Shown: positions 1 to 10,681, counted from the stretch's first letter. The stretch: DNA of 64,000 bases from Jeotgalicoccus meleagridis (GCF_903994045.1 NZ_CAJEWD010000003.1:62001-126000); one strand, 5' to 3'. The notes: generated from the letters alone by a model not told the origin. Made by a program: numbers and translations.

Positions 1-211
1 CATTTTCATTTGAGTATTTCATGAATACACGGATGATACCTTGCTTGTCATCCTCGATGAATTCTACGTTCTTAACAAAACCTTCTGTTTTTAAGATACC
101 TGCGATTTCTTTTTTGAGGTTTGATGCAGGAATTTCTAAAGTTTCATGTCTAACAATGTTCGCATTTCTAATGCGTGTTAGCATATCTGCAATTGGATCT
201 GACACTGTCAT
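1..211 (-). CDS. rpsH: 30S ribosomal protein S8 (partial, C-terminus outside window)
   Basis: The first 70 codons of S8 are present; the gene runs off the window start. The N-terminus [18 protein letters not shown] is the classic S8 opening, which binds the central domain of 16S rRNA and, in many bacteria, its own mRNA as a repressor of the spc operon. The start ATG is at 211 with a strong GGAGG-type site just upstream (about 219-224). It follows rpsN by 29 bases in the spc part of the operon. Confidence 0.97.
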   Translation of the reverse strand, partial: MTVSDPIADMLTRIRNANIVRHETLEIPASNLKKEIAGILKTEGFVKNVEFIEDDKQGIIRVFMKYSNEN

Positions 212-240
212 TTAAGTTGCCTCCTTTCGAATAATGTTTC

Positions 241-438
<198 letters not shown>

Positions 439-445
439 TTAGTTC

Positions 446-985
446 TTACTTTTGGAATGGCATACCAAATTGAGTAAGCAATTCACGAGCTTCTTCATCT
501 GTGTTTGCAGTTGTAACAATTACGATATCCATACCGCGAACTTTTGATACTTTATCGTAGTCAATTTCTGGGAAGATTAATTGTTCTTTAACACCAAGTG
601 TGTAGTTTCCACGGCCATCAAAAGCCTTTTTAGAAATACCTCTAAAGTCTCTAACACGTGGTAGTGAAACCGAGATAAGTTTATCTAGGAATTCATACAT
701 TCTTTCTCCACGTAGAGTCACTTTAGCACCAATTGGCATACCTTCACGTAAGCGGAAAGTCGCGATTGATTTTTTAGCTTTAGTGATGATTGGTTTTTGA
801 CCTGTGATTTGCGCAAGTTCTTCTACTGCTGTATCTAGAACTTTGGCGTTTTGGACAGCGTCACCAACACCCATGTTTACAACGATTTTTTCAATTTTTG
901 GTGCTTGCATTACTGAAGAGTAATTAAATTTATTTACTAATTCTTGTTTGATTGTTTCATCGTATCTTTCTTTTAAACGAGCCAT
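446..985 (-). CDS. rplE: 50S ribosomal protein L5
   Basis: L5 is a 5S rRNA-binding protein of the central protuberance. The 179-residue product has the usual length and start ([12 protein letters not shown]), with the conserved segments KIVVNMGVG and [17 protein letters not shown]. It lies 26 bases downstream of rplX and is followed by rpsN, the conserved spc order. Nothing unusual is seen. Confidence 0.98.
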   Translation of the reverse strand: MARLKERYDETIKQELVNKFNYSSVMQAPKIEKIVVNMGVGDAVQNAKVLDTAVEELAQITGQKPIITKAKKSIATFRLREGMPIGAKVTLRGERMYEFLDKLISVSLPRVRDFRGISKKAFDGRGNYTLGVKEQLIFPEIDYDKVSKVRGMDIVIVTTANTDEEARELLTQFGMPFQK

Positions 986-1011
986 TTATGTGACCTCCTT
1001 CCGTTTGAATC

Positions 1012-1320
1012 TTATTTGATCTCTTTACCTGATTTCACAGCGATTTTCACTTTTTTGCCATCTTTGATTTCATGACGGACACGAGTGCGCTCACCTGATT
1101 CAGGGTCAACGTGCATAACGTTTGAAACATGAATAGGCGCTTCTACCTCTAGAATCCCACCTTCTGGGTTCATTTGAGATGGCTTCTGGTGTTTCTTAAC
1201 GATATTTACATTTTCAACAACGACACGGTCTTCTGAAGGAATTGCTTTTAGTACAGTTCCTTTTTTACCTTTGTCTTTACCGCTGATTACAATGACTTGG
1301 TCACCTGATTTAACGTGCAT
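1012..1320 (-). CDS. rplX: 50S ribosomal protein L24
   Basis: L24 helps to start 50S assembly by binding the 5' domain of 23S rRNA. The 102-residue sequence opens with a KOW motif ([20 protein letters not shown], residues about 6-25) and has the typical length. It lies between rplN (27 bases upstream) and rplE, and a GGAGGTG site precedes the ATG. Confidence 0.97.
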   Translation of the reverse strand: MHVKSGDQVIVISGKDKGKKGTVLKAIPSEDRVVVENVNIVKKHQKPSQMNPEGGILEVEAPIHVSNVMHVDPESGERTRVRHEIKDGKKVKIAVKSGKEIK

Positions 1321-1347
1321 AGTTGTGGCACCTCCTTCGGATTAAGA

Positions 1348-1716
1348 TTATAGTACTTCTGGTGCGAGTGAGATAATCTTCATGAAGTTACCTTCGCGAA
1401 GTTCACGAGCAACTGGTCCGAAAATACGAGTACCTCTTGGACCTTTATCATCACGGATGATTACACATGCGTTCTCATCGAATTTAATATATGAACCATC
1501 TTCACGACGGATTCCTGTTTTTGTTCTAACGATGACAGCTTTAACAACTTCACCTTTTTTGACAACTCCACCTGGTGTTGCATTTTTAACTGTTGCAACA
1601 ATTACGTCACCAATGTTAGCAGTTTTACGACCTGTACCACCAAGTACTTTGATTGTGAGTACTTCACGTGCACCTGAGTTGTCAGCAACTTTTAATCGGC
1701 TTTCTGACTGAATCAT
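1348..1716 (-). CDS. rplN: 50S ribosomal protein L14
   Basis: L14 sits at the subunit interface and contacts 16S helix 14 and L19. The 122-residue sequence starts [19 protein letters not shown], the family signature, and contains the conserved [17 protein letters not shown] near the end. It follows rpsQ by 28 bases in the conserved order. Confidence 0.98.
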   Translation of the reverse strand: MIQSESRLKVADNSGAREVLTIKVLGGTGRKTANIGDVIVATVKNATPGGVVKKGEVVKAVIVRTKTGIRREDGSYIKFDENACVIIRDDKGPRGTRIFGPVARELREGNFMKIISLAPEVL

Positions 1717-1744
1717 GCGTGATTCCCTCCTTTTGTTTCAAGTA

Positions 1745-2008
1745 TTATATAATTACTGACTCTTTAACGATTTCAACTAGACGGAATCGTTTAGTTGCTG
1801 ATAGTGGACGTGTCGCTTCGATTTTTACGATGTCGCCCATTTTAGCTGAGTTATTTTCATCATGTGCTTTATATTTTTTAGAATATTTAACACGTTTACC
1901 GATAATCGGATGTTTTCTATAAGTTTCAACAACAACCGTCACTGTTTTATCCATCTTGTCGGATACAACGCGGCCTTGAAGAACTTTCTTTTCGTTTTTT
2001 TCTTCCAC
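1745..2008 (-). CDS. rpsQ: 30S ribosomal protein S17
   Basis: S17 is a primary 16S rRNA-binding protein with an OB fold. The 87-residue product contains [17 protein letters not shown] and the conserved [17 protein letters not shown]. It starts 18 bases after the rpmC stop with an AGAGGAG-type site, in normal spc position. Confidence 0.98.
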   Translation of the reverse strand: MEEKNEKKVLQGRVVSDKMDKTVTVVVETYRKHPIIGKRVKYSKKYKAHDENNSAKMGDIVKIEATRPLSATKRFRLVEIVKESVII

Positions 2009-2026
2009 GAATTTAACCTCCTCTAA

Positions 2027-2236
2027 TTATTGATTCGCTTGTGCTTCTTCGATCTCTCTTTCACGAACCGTCGTTTTCATTCTAGCGATAGTTTTTCTAA
2101 CTTCTTTGATACGAGCAGTGTTTTCTAGCTGACCTGTAGCTAGCTGAAAGCGAAGATTGAAAAGTTCTTCTTTCAATTCTTTAACATTAGATTCGATTTC
2201 TGAATTCGTTAAATCACGGATTTCTTTAGCTTTCAT
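2027..2236 (-). CDS. rpmC: 50S ribosomal protein L29
   Basis: L29 lies near the exit tunnel and forms part of the docking site for trigger factor and SRP. I place the start at 2236 ([13 protein letters not shown], 69 residues), because the AGGTGG site at about 2245-2250 is correctly spaced for it; a longer reading (start 2248) would begin inside that site. The gene overlaps the 3' end of rplP by 11 bases, so translation of the two is probably coupled. Confidence 0.96.
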   Translation of the reverse strand: MKAKEIRDLTNSEIESNVKELKEELFNLRFQLATGQLENTARIKEVRKTIARMKTTVREREIEEAQANQ

Positions 2237-2660
2237 TCGTATCACCACCTAATTCTTCACGTCTTACGATTTTTGTTTTAACTGGAAGTTTGTGGGCTGC
2301 TAGACGAAGTGCTTCACGAGCGACCTCTTCTTCAACACCTGCAACTTCGAACATAACACGACCTGGTTTAACGACAGCAATCCAACCTTCAATTGCCCCT
2401 TTACCAGATCCCATACGTACTTCTAATGGTTTTTTTGTATATGGCGTGTGCGGGAAGATGTTGATCCATACTTTACCGCCACGTTTCATGTAACGTGTCA
2501 TTGCGATACGTGCTGCTTCAATTTGTCTTGCAGTAATCCAAGATGTTGTTGTAGCTTGTAGCCCGTATTCACCAAAGCTTACTTGATTTCCGCCTTTAGA
2601 ACGTCCTTTAGTGTCTGGACGGTGCTGACGACGGTATTTTACTCTTTTTGGTAATAACAT
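2226..2660 (-). CDS. rplP: 50S ribosomal protein L16
   Basis: L16 binds near the A-site tRNA region of the large subunit. The product of 144 residues starts [14 protein letters not shown], the standard N-terminus, with an AGGAGG site just upstream of 2660; the open frame continues upstream to 2732 but that part is out of family. Conserved segments include [19 protein letters not shown] and [18 protein letters not shown]. Its last 11 bases overlap rpmC. Confidence 0.97.
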   Translation of the reverse strand: MLLPKRVKYRRQHRPDTKGRSKGGNQVSFGEYGLQATTTSWITARQIEAARIAMTRYMKRGGKVWINIFPHTPYTKKPLEVRMGSGKGAIEGWIAVVKPGRVMFEVAGVEEEVAREALRLAAHKLPVKTKIVRREELGGDTNES

Positions 2661-2673
2661 TCCATTTTCCTCC

Positions 2674-3318
2674 TTACTTATTATTATTCTTTGTAGGAAG
2701 AACTTCTCCACGGTAGATCCATACTTTGACACCTAGTTTACCGTATGTTGTGTCTGCTTCTTCATGCGCATAATCAATGTCTGCACGAAGTGTATGAAGT
2801 GGAACTGTTCCTTCACTATAACCTTCAGCACGTGCGATATCTGCTCCGCCTAAACGTCCTGATACTTGTGTTTTAATACCTTTAGCGCCTGATTTCATAG
2901 CTCTTTGTAGCGCTTGTTTTTGTGCTCTTCTGAAAGATACACGGTTTTCTAATTGACGTGCAATGTTTTCTGCTACAAGTTTAGCATCCATATCTACCTT
3001 TTTGATTTCAATAACGTTGATATGAACTTTTTTACCTGTAAGGTTTGTCAGTGCAGTACGAAGTTTGTTGATCTCGCTACCACCTTTACCGATTACCATA
3101 CCTGGTTTACCTGTGTGCAGTGCAATGTTAACTCGGTTTGCAGCACGTTCGATTTCTACTTTAGAAATTGATGCGTCTTTGAGATTAGTTTCGATATATT
3201 TACGAATCTTTAGATCTTCGTGTAACAGACTTGCAAAGTTTTTGTCAGCATACCAGTTTGCTTCCCAGTCGCGAATGACACCTACACGAAATCCAATTGG
3301 ATTTATCTTTTGGCCCAA
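2674..3318 (-). CDS. rpsC: 30S ribosomal protein S3
   Basis: S3 lines the mRNA entry channel and has helicase-supporting residues there. The 214-residue protein has the KH domain signature [18 protein letters not shown] at about residues 68-85 and the conserved C-terminal domain ([21 protein letters not shown]). It is 13 bases before rplP and 18 bases after rplV. Confidence 0.98.
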   Translation of the reverse strand: MGQKINPIGFRVGVIRDWEANWYADKNFASLLHEDLKIRKYIETNLKDASISKVEIERAANRVNIALHTGKPGMVIGKGGSEINKLRTALTNLTGKKVHINVIEIKKVDMDAKLVAENIARQLENRVSFRRAQKQALQRAMKSGAKGIKTQVSGRLGGADIARAEGYSEGTVPLHTLRADIDYAHEEADTTYGKLGVKVWIYRGEVLPTKNNNK

Positions 3319-3336
3319 GTTAATACCCTCCTTATA

Positions 3337-3717
3337 TTATTCAGCTTTTTCTGTTTCTTGGTTTTCTTCTGTTTCTATGTCGCTTGCATACTCTTCAACT
3401 ACTACAGTAATGTGGCTTGTACGCTTGTTGATTTTAGAAGCACGGCCTTGAGCACGTGGACGGAATCTTTTTAGCGTAGGACCTTCGTCTGCATAAATTT
3501 CTGAGATATACAGGTTATCGATATCCATGTCGTAGTTGTGTTCTGCGTTAGCAACTGCAGATTTAACTAATTTCTCCACTACTGGTGAAGATCTCTTGTT
3601 TGTAAGTTTTAAGATTGAGATCGCTTCTCCTACTTCTTTCCCTCTAACTAGGTCAAGAATAAGGCGTACTTTACGAGGTGCGATTCTCACAGTTCTAGCA
3701 ACAGCTTTAGATTGCAT
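3337..3717 (-). CDS. rplV: 50S ribosomal protein L22
   Basis: L22 has a beta-hairpin that lines the exit tunnel; changes there give macrolide resistance. The core ([20 protein letters not shown] to [18 protein letters not shown]) is standard. At 126 residues it is slightly long because of a Glu-rich tail (residues about 108-126, [12 protein letters not shown]), a small lineage-specific extension. It follows rpsS by 34 bases. Confidence 0.97.
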   Translation of the reverse strand: MQSKAVARTVRIAPRKVRLILDLVRGKEVGEAISILKLTNKRSSPVVEKLVKSAVANAEHNYDMDIDNLYISEIYADEGPTLKRFRPRAQGRASKINKRTSHITVVVEEYASDIETEENQETEKAE

Positions 3718-3751
3718 GAGTCTTTCCTCCTTTAACGCATATGGTTAGTTA

Positions 3752-4030
3752 TTATCTTCTTGTTTTCTTGTCGTCGGCTGCGTGACCTTTAAACGTTCTT
3801 GTTGGTGCAAATTCACCAAGCTTGTGGCCAACCATATCTTCTGTAATATAGACAGGCACATGTTTACGTCCGTCATAAACTGCGATTGTATGTCCGATAA
3901 AGTTCGGGAATACTGTAGAACGACGAGACCATGTTTTAATTACACTTTTCTTGTTACCTTCGTTTTGCGCTTCAACCTTATTCATAAGGTGTTGGTCAAC
4001 GAAAGGTCCTTTTTTAAGACTGCGTGCCAT
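3752..4030 (-). CDS. rpsS: 30S ribosomal protein S19
   Basis: S19 lies in the head of the small subunit and contacts the A-site finger. The start is set at 4030 ([16 protein letters not shown], 92 residues) with a GGAGG site upstream; the frame is open to 4075 but the extra residues are not part of the family. Conserved [29 protein letters not shown] is present. The 50-base gap to rplB contains a small hairpin. Confidence 0.97.
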   Translation of the reverse strand: MARSLKKGPFVDQHLMNKVEAQNEGNKKSVIKTWSRRSTVFPNFIGHTIAVYDGRKHVPVYITEDMVGHKLGEFAPTRTFKGHAADDKKTRR

Positions 4031-4054
4031 GTAGGCGCCTCCTTCCAATAATGC

Positions 4055-4073
4055 GTGCGGATTAACTCCGCAC
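4055..4073 (-). other. Small hairpin in the rplB-rpsS spacer
   Basis: A perfect 7-bp stem (GTGCGGA / TCCGCAC on the plus strand) with a 5-base loop lies just before the rpsS ribosome binding site in the rplB-rpsS gap, the second-longest spacer inside the operon being only 36 bases. It lacks a T tract, so it is not an intrinsic terminator; an mRNA processing or translation-tuning element is possible. Confidence 0.4.
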
Positions 4074-4080
4074 ACTTAAC

Positions 4081-4911
4081 TTATTTTTTACGTCCTCTGA
4101 CGATTAGTTTATTAGAGCGGTTCTTACCTCTACGAGTTTTCTTACCAAGAGTCGGTTTACCCCAAGGTGATACTGGAGATGGACGACCGATTGGAGTTCT
4201 ACCTTCACCACCACCGTGTGGGTGATCGTTAGGGTTCATTACTGAACCACGTACTGTAGGGCGTTTACCTTTCCATCTAGAACGTCCGGCTTTACCAACG
4301 TTAACGAGTTCGTGTTGTTCATTACCAACTTGACCAATCGTTGCACGGCAAGTAAGTAAGATCATGCGAACCTCACCTGAAGCGAGTTTAACTAATGCAT
4401 ATTTACCTTCTTTACCTAACAATTGTGCACTTGCACCAGCTGAACGAACTAATTGTCCACCAGCACCTGGTTTAAGTTCAATGTTGTGTAATGTAGTACC
4501 CATTGGGATTTCTGAAAGTGGTAATGTGTTACCTACTTTAATATCTGCTTCAGCACCACTCATGATTACTGTTCCAACTTTTAGGCCTTTAGGTGCAAGG
4601 ATATATCTCTTTTCACCATCTGCATAAAATACTAACGCAATGTTAGCTGAACGGTTTGGATCGTACTCAATCGTTTTAACTGTTGCAGGAATTCCATCTT
4701 TATTACGTTTGAAGTCAATAACTCTGTATTGACGTTTATGTCCACCTGCTTGGTGACGCACGGTAATTTTACCTTGGTTGTTGCGTCCCGCTTTTTTCGG
4801 TAGCGGCTGTAATAATGAACGTTCTGGAGTAGTTGAAGTAATTTCAGCGTAATCCAAGCTCGTCATATTACGACGACCATTCGTGGTAGGCTTATATTTT
4901 CTAATTGCCAT
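4081..4911 (-). CDS. rplB: 50S ribosomal protein L2
   Basis: L2 is needed for subunit joining and peptidyl transferase activity. The 276-residue protein is of usual length, opens [17 protein letters not shown] and carries the conserved C-terminal [19 protein letters not shown] with the functionally important histidine. It lies between rplW and rpsS as expected. Confidence 0.98.
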   Translation of the reverse strand: MAIRKYKPTTNGRRNMTSLDYAEITSTTPERSLLQPLPKKAGRNNQGKITVRHQAGGHKRQYRVIDFKRNKDGIPATVKTIEYDPNRSANIALVFYADGEKRYILAPKGLKVGTVIMSGAEADIKVGNTLPLSEIPMGTTLHNIELKPGAGGQLVRSAGASAQLLGKEGKYALVKLASGEVRMILLTCRATIGQVGNEQHELVNVGKAGRSRWKGKRPTVRGSVMNPNDHPHGGGEGRTPIGRPSPVSPWGKPTLGKKTRRGKNRSNKLIVRGRKK

Positions 4912-4947
4912 CCTCGTTATACCTCCTTAATGGTATGTGTATTTATA

Positions 4948-5220
4948 TTAGAAGATATCGATTGATCCTTCTTTAAGTTTTACAATCGCTTTTCTTCTCT
5001 TGTTTGTATAGCCTTCGTAACGGCCCATACGTTTTTTCTTAGGTTTAACATTCATGATATTAACTTTGTCTACTTTTACGTCAAAAATTTCTTCGACTGC
5101 GTGTTTAACTTGTGTTTTGTTCGCTCTTACATCTACATCAAATGTGTATTTGTCTTCTGACATCAAGTCAGCAGAACGCTCAGTAATTACTGGGCGCTTG
5201 ATAATGTCGCGTGCATCCAT
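4948..5220 (-). CDS. rplW: 50S ribosomal protein L23
   Basis: L23 forms the main docking site for trigger factor and SRP at the tunnel exit. The 90-residue product contains [16 protein letters not shown] and [20 protein letters not shown]. Its ATG overlaps the rplD stop in a TAATG junction (one shared base at 5220), pointing to translational coupling. Confidence 0.97.
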   Translation of the reverse strand: MDARDIIKRPVITERSADLMSEDKYTFDVDVRANKTQVKHAVEEIFDVKVDKVNIMNVKPKKKRMGRYEGYTNKRRKAIVKLKEGSIDIF

Positions 5221-5840
5221 TATACAAGTACCTCCTCTGCTTTTTTAATAGCTCCTTCAGTGAAAATCACATGGTTAGCAGAAAGGATATCTAGTACGTT
5301 AAGACCAGCTGGAGTCAACACTGTAACACCTGGGATGTTACGCGCTGATTTTTCAACAGTTTCGTCTACATTTTCAAGTACAAGAAGTACTTTCTTTTGT
5401 GCACCTAGATTTTCAAGAACTTTGATAAAGTCTTTTGTTTTCGGCGCATCCATAGCTAGGCTATCTACTACTTGTAGTGCTTCTTCATTCACTTTCGCTG
5501 AAAGTGCTGAACGAAGTGCAAGTTTTCTCATTTTCTTAGGCATGCTGTAACCATAAGATCTTTTTGTCGGTCCGAATACTACGCCACCACCACGGAATTG
5601 TGGTGCTCTGATTGTACCTTGACGAGCATTACCAGTACCTTTTTGTCTAAATGGTTTTCTACCACCACCGCGTACTGCAGAGCGGTTTTTTACAGCGTGA
5701 TTACCTTGTCTTAATGAAGCTCTTTGTAAGTTAACAGCTTCGAAAAGTACATGTTGGTTTGGTTCGATACCAAACACATCTTGGTTTAATTCAATAGAAC
5801 TTACTTTAGTTCCTTCTTTTGATAAAACATCGATTGCCAT
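5220..5840 (-). CDS. rplD: 50S ribosomal protein L4
   Basis: L4 has an extended loop in the exit tunnel and in several bacteria represses its own S10 operon. The 206-residue product shows the loop region ([19 protein letters not shown], about residues 58-76) intact and the globular part complete. It overlaps rplW by one base and follows rplC by 21 bases. Confidence 0.97.
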   Translation of the reverse strand: MAIDVLSKEGTKVSSIELNQDVFGIEPNQHVLFEAVNLQRASLRQGNHAVKNRSAVRGGGRKPFRQKGTGNARQGTIRAPQFRGGGVVFGPTKRSYGYSMPKKMRKLALRSALSAKVNEEALQVVDSLAMDAPKTKDFIKVLENLGAQKKVLLVLENVDETVEKSARNIPGVTVLTPAGLNVLDILSANHVIFTEGAIKKAEEVLV

Positions 5841-5861
5841 GTGTTTATCCTCCCTTCCTTA

Positions 5862-6524
5862 TTACTTATTACCTTTTTTGATTGATGATGAAATTTTTAC
5901 GAAGCCTTTTTTAGGCCCAGGTACGTTACCTTTAATAAGAATAACGTTTTTGTCAGCGTCTACGCGTACAATTTCAAGGTTTTGCATAGTGATTGTTTTA
6001 CCACCAGTTTGTCCTGGTAATTTTTTACCTTTGAACACTCTTGAAGGGCTGGCAGCCATCGCCATAGCACCTGATTTTCTGTGGTAACGTGAACCGTGAC
6101 TCATTGGTCCGCGTGCAAAACCGTGGCGTTTAATAGATCCTTGGAAACCTTTACCTTTTGAAGTTCCTGTTACGTCTACAAAATCGCCTGTTTCAAATGT
6201 ATCAACAGTGACTTCTTGACCTACGTTGAATTCATCTGCGTCTAAGTTCTTGAATTCACGTATGAAGCGCTTAGGAGCAGCACCTGATGCTTTAGCATGG
6301 CCTGCTTCAGCTTTGTTAGCGTACTTGTTACTTCTACCTTTAGCGTTATAATCGCGTTTGTCGTCAAAACCGATTTGAATCGCGTTATAACCGTCTGTTT
6401 CTTCTGTTTTCTTCTGAACTACTACGTTTCCAGCAGCTTCTACTACTGTTACAGGGATTAATTCACCGTTTTCACCGAAAACTTGTGTCATCCCAATTTT
6501 TCTACCTAAGATTCCTTTGGTCAT
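5862..6524 (-). CDS. rplC: 50S ribosomal protein L3
   Basis: L3 reaches toward the peptidyl transferase centre. I start it at 6524 ([16 protein letters not shown], 220 residues): a GGAGGTG site lies 9 bases upstream, and the alternative GTG at 6536 would fall inside that site. Conserved [15 protein letters not shown] and [12 protein letters not shown] are visible. It is the second gene of the S10 operon. Confidence 0.97.
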   Translation of the reverse strand: MTKGILGRKIGMTQVFGENGELIPVTVVEAAGNVVVQKKTEETDGYNAIQIGFDDKRDYNAKGRSNKYANKAEAGHAKASGAAPKRFIREFKNLDADEFNVGQEVTVDTFETGDFVDVTGTSKGKGFQGSIKRHGFARGPMSHGSRYHRKSGAMAMAASPSRVFKGKKLPGQTGGKTITMQNLEIVRVDADKNVILIKGNVPGPKKGFVKISSSIKKGNK

Positions 6525-6546
6525 CGAAAGTCGCACCTCCTATAAT

Positions 6547-7003
<457 letters not shown>

Positions 7004-7025
7004 GTTATAGGACATAAGTATGTCC
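7004..7025 (-). promoter_or_regulatory. Likely S10 operon promoter with a 16-bp palindrome
   Basis: On the minus strand a -10-like TATAAC (plus 7004-7009) lies directly next to a perfect inverted repeat, GGACATA-2-TATGTCC (plus 7010-7025), which fills the position of the spacer between -10 and -35. The -35 region is poor (CTTATG at 17-bp spacing). The palindrome could be a protein-binding site or chance symmetry; the promoter itself is inferred. Confidence 0.45.
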
Positions 7026-7059
7026 ACATAAGTCCAACGTTAGATATGATACAGTAAAA

Positions 7060-7099
7060 CGGCAGAGAAATCAATAGTTTTCTAAAGATTTCTTTGCCG
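7060..7099 (-). terminator. Intrinsic terminator after pbuG
   Basis: A 13-bp stem (CGGCAGAGAAATC against GATTTCTTTGCCG, one G-T pair) with a 14-base loop; on the minus strand it is followed by TTTTAC. It separates the purine permease operon from the S10 leader. Confidence 0.8.
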
Positions 7100-7137
7100 T
7101 TTCCTATAAAAAGTTTCTTCTATTATATTTACACTCT

Positions 7138-8469
7138 TTACTTAATAAATAAGAAGTACAAGATAAAGACCACGAAAAGCCCGTACATTATTGGATTTAC
7201 TTCTTTTCTTCTACCCGCCATAATCATCGTGATTGGATAAAAGATAAAACCGACAGCTATCCCTGTAGCAATACTATAAGTTAAAGGCATCATAAAGACC
7301 GTTAAAAAGGCAGGTACAGCTACTTCAAAGCGTCCCCAACTGATCTTAGATAAATTGGATGCCATTAAAACTCCTACTATTATAAGTGCAGGTGCAGTGA
7401 CCTCTGAAGTAAACGTCACTATTAATGGAGAAAAGAAAATAGCAGCTAAGAAAAGCAGCCCAGTAATTACCGAAGCAAAACCACTTCTCGCACCAGCAGC
7501 AACTCCTGCAGTCGATTCTACATAAGATGTCGTCGTAGAAGTTCCAAAAATAGAACCGGTAATTGTCGCAAAAGCATCAGCAAGTAACGCTTTACCTGCT
7601 CTTGGTAGTTTATTGTCTTTGATTAAGTTCGCCTGTGAAGCAACACCTACTAAAGTTCCAGCGGTATCGAAGAAATCAACAAACAGAAAAGTTAAAACAA
7701 CAATTAAAAATTGCACATTAAGGATAGAATCCAAGTTCATGAAACCTTCAAATGCCGCTCCAAATGTCGGTGCCACACTCGGCACAGAACCTACAATCGC
7801 ATTTGGCATCGGAACAATACCTACAATAATACCAATCACTGCTGTAATAATCATGCCGATAAAAATCGCAGCAGGCACTTTTCTCGTCATTAAGATAACT
7901 GTAACAACTAAACCTGCAAAGGTAAGGAGTACTCCACCGTCATGAACGTTACCTAGACTGATTAAAGTTGCATCGTCATTGGCAATGATTCCAGATGACT
8001 GCAGACCAACAAAAGTAATAAAAAATCCAATACCTGCAGATACTGCCATCTTCATTTCCATTGGAATCGAGTTAATGATGTATTCCCTTAAACCAGTTAA
8101 AGTTAGAAGAACAAAAATTACCCCTGAACATAAAACACCTGTTAGTGCAGTTTGCCATGGAATCCCCATAGTTAACACTACTGTAAAGGCAAAGAAAGCA
8201 TTTAAGCCCATGCCCGGTGCTAAAGCGATTGGATACTTAGCAATTATTCCCATGAATAGACAACCAACAAAAGCTGCCAAACAAGTTGCCACAAACACAG
8301 CATTGATATCCATCTTCATATCATCTGGTACACCTTCAATGCCTTGTAAAGACAGAATAGAAGGGTTGACCGCTAAGACATAAGCCATTGATAAGAAGGT
8401 CGTAAGTCCACCAATGATTTCTTTTCTAAAGTTGGTTCCCAACTCATCAAACATAAAGTACTTTTTCAT
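7138..8469 (-). CDS. pbuG: Guanine/hypoxanthine permease (AzgA-type NCS2 family)
   Basis: A 443-residue polytopic membrane protein of the AzgA branch of nucleobase permeases, which imports guanine and hypoxanthine with protons. The N-terminal MKKYFMFDELGTNFRKEIIGG, the early PxxxAPGMGLNAFFAF segment and the later SNLSKISWGRFEVAVPAFLT are typical of PbuG/PbuO; which of the two it matches best I cannot decide. The start at 8469 has a GGAG site 7 bases upstream; a TTG at 8481 would overlap that site. It is 24 bases downstream of the YczE-like gene and probably cotranscribed. No purine riboswitch is visible in front of the pair. Confidence 0.85.
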   Translation of the reverse strand: MKKYFMFDELGTNFRKEIIGGLTTFLSMAYVLAVNPSILSLQGIEGVPDDMKMDINAVFVATCLAAFVGCLFMGIIAKYPIALAPGMGLNAFFAFTVVLTMGIPWQTALTGVLCSGVIFVLLTLTGLREYIINSIPMEMKMAVSAGIGFFITFVGLQSSGIIANDDATLISLGNVHDGGVLLTFAGLVVTVILMTRKVPAAIFIGMIITAVIGIIVGIVPMPNAIVGSVPSVAPTFGAAFEGFMNLDSILNVQFLIVVLTFLFVDFFDTAGTLVGVASQANLIKDNKLPRAGKALLADAFATITGSIFGTSTTTSYVESTAGVAAGARSGFASVITGLLFLAAIFFSPLIVTFTSEVTAPALIIVGVLMASNLSKISWGRFEVAVPAFLTVFMMPLTYSIATGIAVGFIFYPITMIMAGRRKEVNPIMYGLFVVFILYFLFIK

Positions 8470-8493
8470 TACTGACTCCAATCCTAAAATCTT

Positions 8494-9132
8494 TTATTTT
8501 AGTTTTAATATTCTCGGATCATTGTATCCGATAAATCGTATGAGCATCTCTCTTGTATATGGAAAGAAAACATCTATCAGTTTCCCATAGAACAACACAA
8601 TCAACACTGTACCTATAAATACGGGGCCACCTAGAAGTAGACCAATCACTGCAACAATTAATTCCATTAAAAATCGTGCGCGTGCCATTCTCAAGTTAAA
8701 TTTCGTAACTAAAATCATCATTAATGAGTCTCTCGGACCTGCACCTAAATTCGGCGTAATGTATAAGGCTGTACCAAAAGCAGCCACAAAGACACCGCCA
8801 GTGAAGTATAAGGCTTGAGCTGGCCACAGAGCAGTATCTGGTAGAAGCCAGACAAAAAAGTCAATAAAAGCACCCATACATAAGAGGTTGACGTAGACGC
8901 CACCCTTAGGCAAAGCTTTTACCATTAAAGATGTTGCAACAACGATGAGAATTCCTATGATGACAGACCAAGACCCAAAAGTAAGTCCGACAGACTGCCA
9001 GAGCCCAAAATGTAAAACGTCCCAAGGTGATAAACCCATCACAAAGCCCTTGACCTGCATAGCAATCCCAAGAGCGACAATTAAGATTCCCACAAAATAA
9101 AACACACAGCGCTTAATAAAGCTAGTTGACAC
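8494..9132 (-). CDS. YczE/YyaS/YitT-family membrane protein
   Basis: A 212-residue integral membrane protein with about five to six hydrophobic segments. The motif GLSPWDVLHFGL near residue 33 and GAGPRDSLMMILV near residue 130 are hallmarks of the YczE-like family (members act in antibiotic biosynthesis regulation in Bacillus, but the biochemical role is unknown). It heads a two-gene operon with pbuG, which makes a link with purine uptake possible but unproven. Start ATG at 9132 is preceded by AGGAGTGATT. Confidence 0.75.
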   Translation of the reverse strand: MSTSFIKRCVFYFVGILIVALGIAMQVKGFVMGLSPWDVLHFGLWQSVGLTFGSWSVIIGILIVVATSLMVKALPKGGVYVNLLCMGAFIDFFVWLLPDTALWPAQALYFTGGVFVAAFGTALYITPNLGAGPRDSLMMILVTKFNLRMARARFLMELIVAVIGLLLGGPVFIGTVLIVLFYGKLIDVFFPYTREMLIRFIGYNDPRILKLK

Positions 9133-9159
9133 TCAATCACTCCTATAGTCAACATTAAT

Positions 9160-9250
9160 TTTTCATCGTTCATTCTTAAACACAAATATATTATACACTT
9201 TTCTACAGAAAAATCTACGTAAACACGGACGTTTATTTAAAAAATCATTA
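9160..9250 (-). promoter_or_regulatory. Promoter region of the yczE-pbuG operon
   Basis: The minus strand has a TATAAT about 60 bases upstream of the ATG (plus about 9190-9195). The spacer includes a small dyad (TTTTC-4-GAAAA) and further upstream another one, TAAAC-6-GTTTA at 9220-9235. Neither matches a regulator I can name; PurR-box half-sites are not recognisable. Confidence 0.4.
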
Positions 9251-9339
9251 AATTGTTTGTTTAATTTATTTACATTTGTCTTCACATTTATAAAATAAGA
9301 ATTGTGATAGAATATTAGTTAAGTTTAGGTGGTGGTAAA

Positions 9340-9507
9340 ATGGACTTAGAAAGTAAATTACAAGAGTTAAAATATGAATATGTACATTTACAAGGCGATC
9401 TGGAGAAGATCGAGTCGACCGGATATCCAACAAAGAAAATGACAGATCGCCTAGCAGAACTTGAAGCAGAAATAAAAGCAGTCAGACAGGAATTAAAAAA
9501 TAAATAA
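9340..9507 (+). CDS. Small conserved coiled-coil protein (SE1832-like)
   Basis: A 55-residue reading frame that is easy to miss: ATG at 9340, TAA at 9505-9507, with a strong AGGTGGTGG site 5 to 10 bases upstream and an extended -10-like TGATAGAAT about 20 bases before that. The protein (MDLESKLQELKYEYVHLQGD at its start) is almost entirely charged heptads with a central Gly-Tyr-Pro break, so it should form a helical hairpin or coiled coil. It resembles the small SE1832 family of staphylococci as I recall it; no function is known to me. The MFS gene follows 19 bases later, suggesting cotranscription. Confidence 0.75.
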   Translation: MDLESKLQELKYEYVHLQGDLEKIESTGYPTKKMTDRLAELEAEIKAVRQELKNK

Positions 9508-9526
9508 ATACAGGATGTGTATATAG

Positions 9527-10681
9527 TTGAAAAAAATAATATCTATGATAATGGCCATTCAATTTCTAATTTATTTTGGCTTTTCTATGATCATTCCTGT
9601 AATTCCAGAACTCGTCAATCAACTTGGCGTTAACACTATACACATGGGCTTACTTTTAGCAGTTTATTCTTTAGCTAGCTTTCTAAGTGCCCCGTACTTC
9701 GGACGCTTATCCGATAAAATAGGTAGACGGCCACTGTTACTAGGTGGCCTAGTTACCTTTGCATTTAGCTTTTTAATATTCGGTCTTTTTATAGATAATC
9801 TTCCTATCCTTTACATAAGTAGAATTATTGGTGGTGCCGCTTCAGGTGCACTTTATACAGCAACAACGAGTATGGTTGCTGACATCACCACAAGACAAGA
9901 GCGTACAAAGTACATGGGCTTAGTCGGTATGTGTATTGGCTTTGGTTTTATCTTTGGTCCGGGTGTAGGCGGTCTGTTAGCAGGAATTTCACTGAGTTTT
10001 GCTTACTATATGACAACAATCGTCATTGCAGTTGCTTTAGTCTTTAGCTTCTTTAAGGTGCCAGAAACCTTCAAACGTCCAACGAATAAAGTGCCTAAAA
10101 ATATTACAATGACCATTGATTATTTCATGCAACCCATTGGAATTCTTTTAATCGGAACTTTTTTCGTCATGTTTTTCATGAGTGGAATGGAGAGTACCTT
10201 CCAATTACTTGGACAAGATAGGATTAACATCACTCCAAGTGAAATGGGTGTATTATTCTTTATCGGTGGAATTTTCAATGCACTTACCCAAGGATATTTC
10301 ATTCGAAAAGTAAAAGATGGTCATGAAAAAACACCAATGTTAGTCGGTCAACTTATGGCAGTCGTTGCTTTTATCATGTTGCCTTTTATGACAGGTTTAG
10401 TATATGCAGGAATCTGTATTGTTCTTCTTATGACAGGGAATGCTCTAGCTAAAACACTGATGACCTCATTGATTACTAAAGAAGCTTCTGAACATGACAT
10501 GGGAAGAGTGACCGCAACATCGTATTCACTCGATAGCTTAGGACGTATTTTTGGGCCACTCGTTTTCAATGCTCTATTCTTAATTACGCCTAGCTTACCG
10601 TTTTACTTTGGAGCTTTAATGACTGTTTTTGCCAGTCACTTCATCTTCCAATATTATAAGAAAAGAAGGAGACCAGCATGA
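9527..10681 (+). CDS. MFS multidrug-type efflux transporter
   Basis: A 384-residue, 12-helix major facilitator protein of the drug:H+ antiporter-1 type, like Bmr/NorA relatives. The A-motif loop GRLSDKIGRRPLLLGG (about residue 64) and the C-motif GFIFGPGVGGLLAG (about residue 144) that marks exporters are both present. The start is a TTG at 9527 preceded by AGGATGTG. The stop overlaps the ATG of the next small membrane protein (ATGA at 10678-10681). Substrate unknown; it is not the norA orthologue, which lies at 61891. Confidence 0.8.
   Translation: MKKIISMIMAIQFLIYFGFSMIIPVIPELVNQLGVNTIHMGLLLAVYSLASFLSAPYFGRLSDKIGRRPLLLGGLVTFAFSFLIFGLFIDNLPILYISRIIGGAASGALYTATTSMVADITTRQERTKYMGLVGMCIGFGFIFGPGVGGLLAGISLSFAYYMTTIVIAVALVFSFFKVPETFKRPTNKVPKNITMTIDYFMQPIGILLIGTFFVMFFMSGMESTFQLLGQDRINITPSEMGVLFFIGGIFNALTQGYFIRKVKDGHEKTPMLVGQLMAVVAFIMLPFMTGLVYAGICIVLLMTGNALAKTLMTSLITKEASEHDMGRVTATSYSLDSLGRIFGPLVFNALFLITPSLPFYFGALMTVFASHFIFQYYKKRRRPA

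Noticed and set aside
7613-8383. Plus-strand frames opposite the purine permease
   Set aside because: Antisense shadows of a membrane protein gene.
8482-9250. Purine (guanine) riboswitch in front of the purine permease operon
   Set aside because: The leader between the likely promoter and the first gene is only about 55 bases and lacks the conserved riboswitch junction elements.
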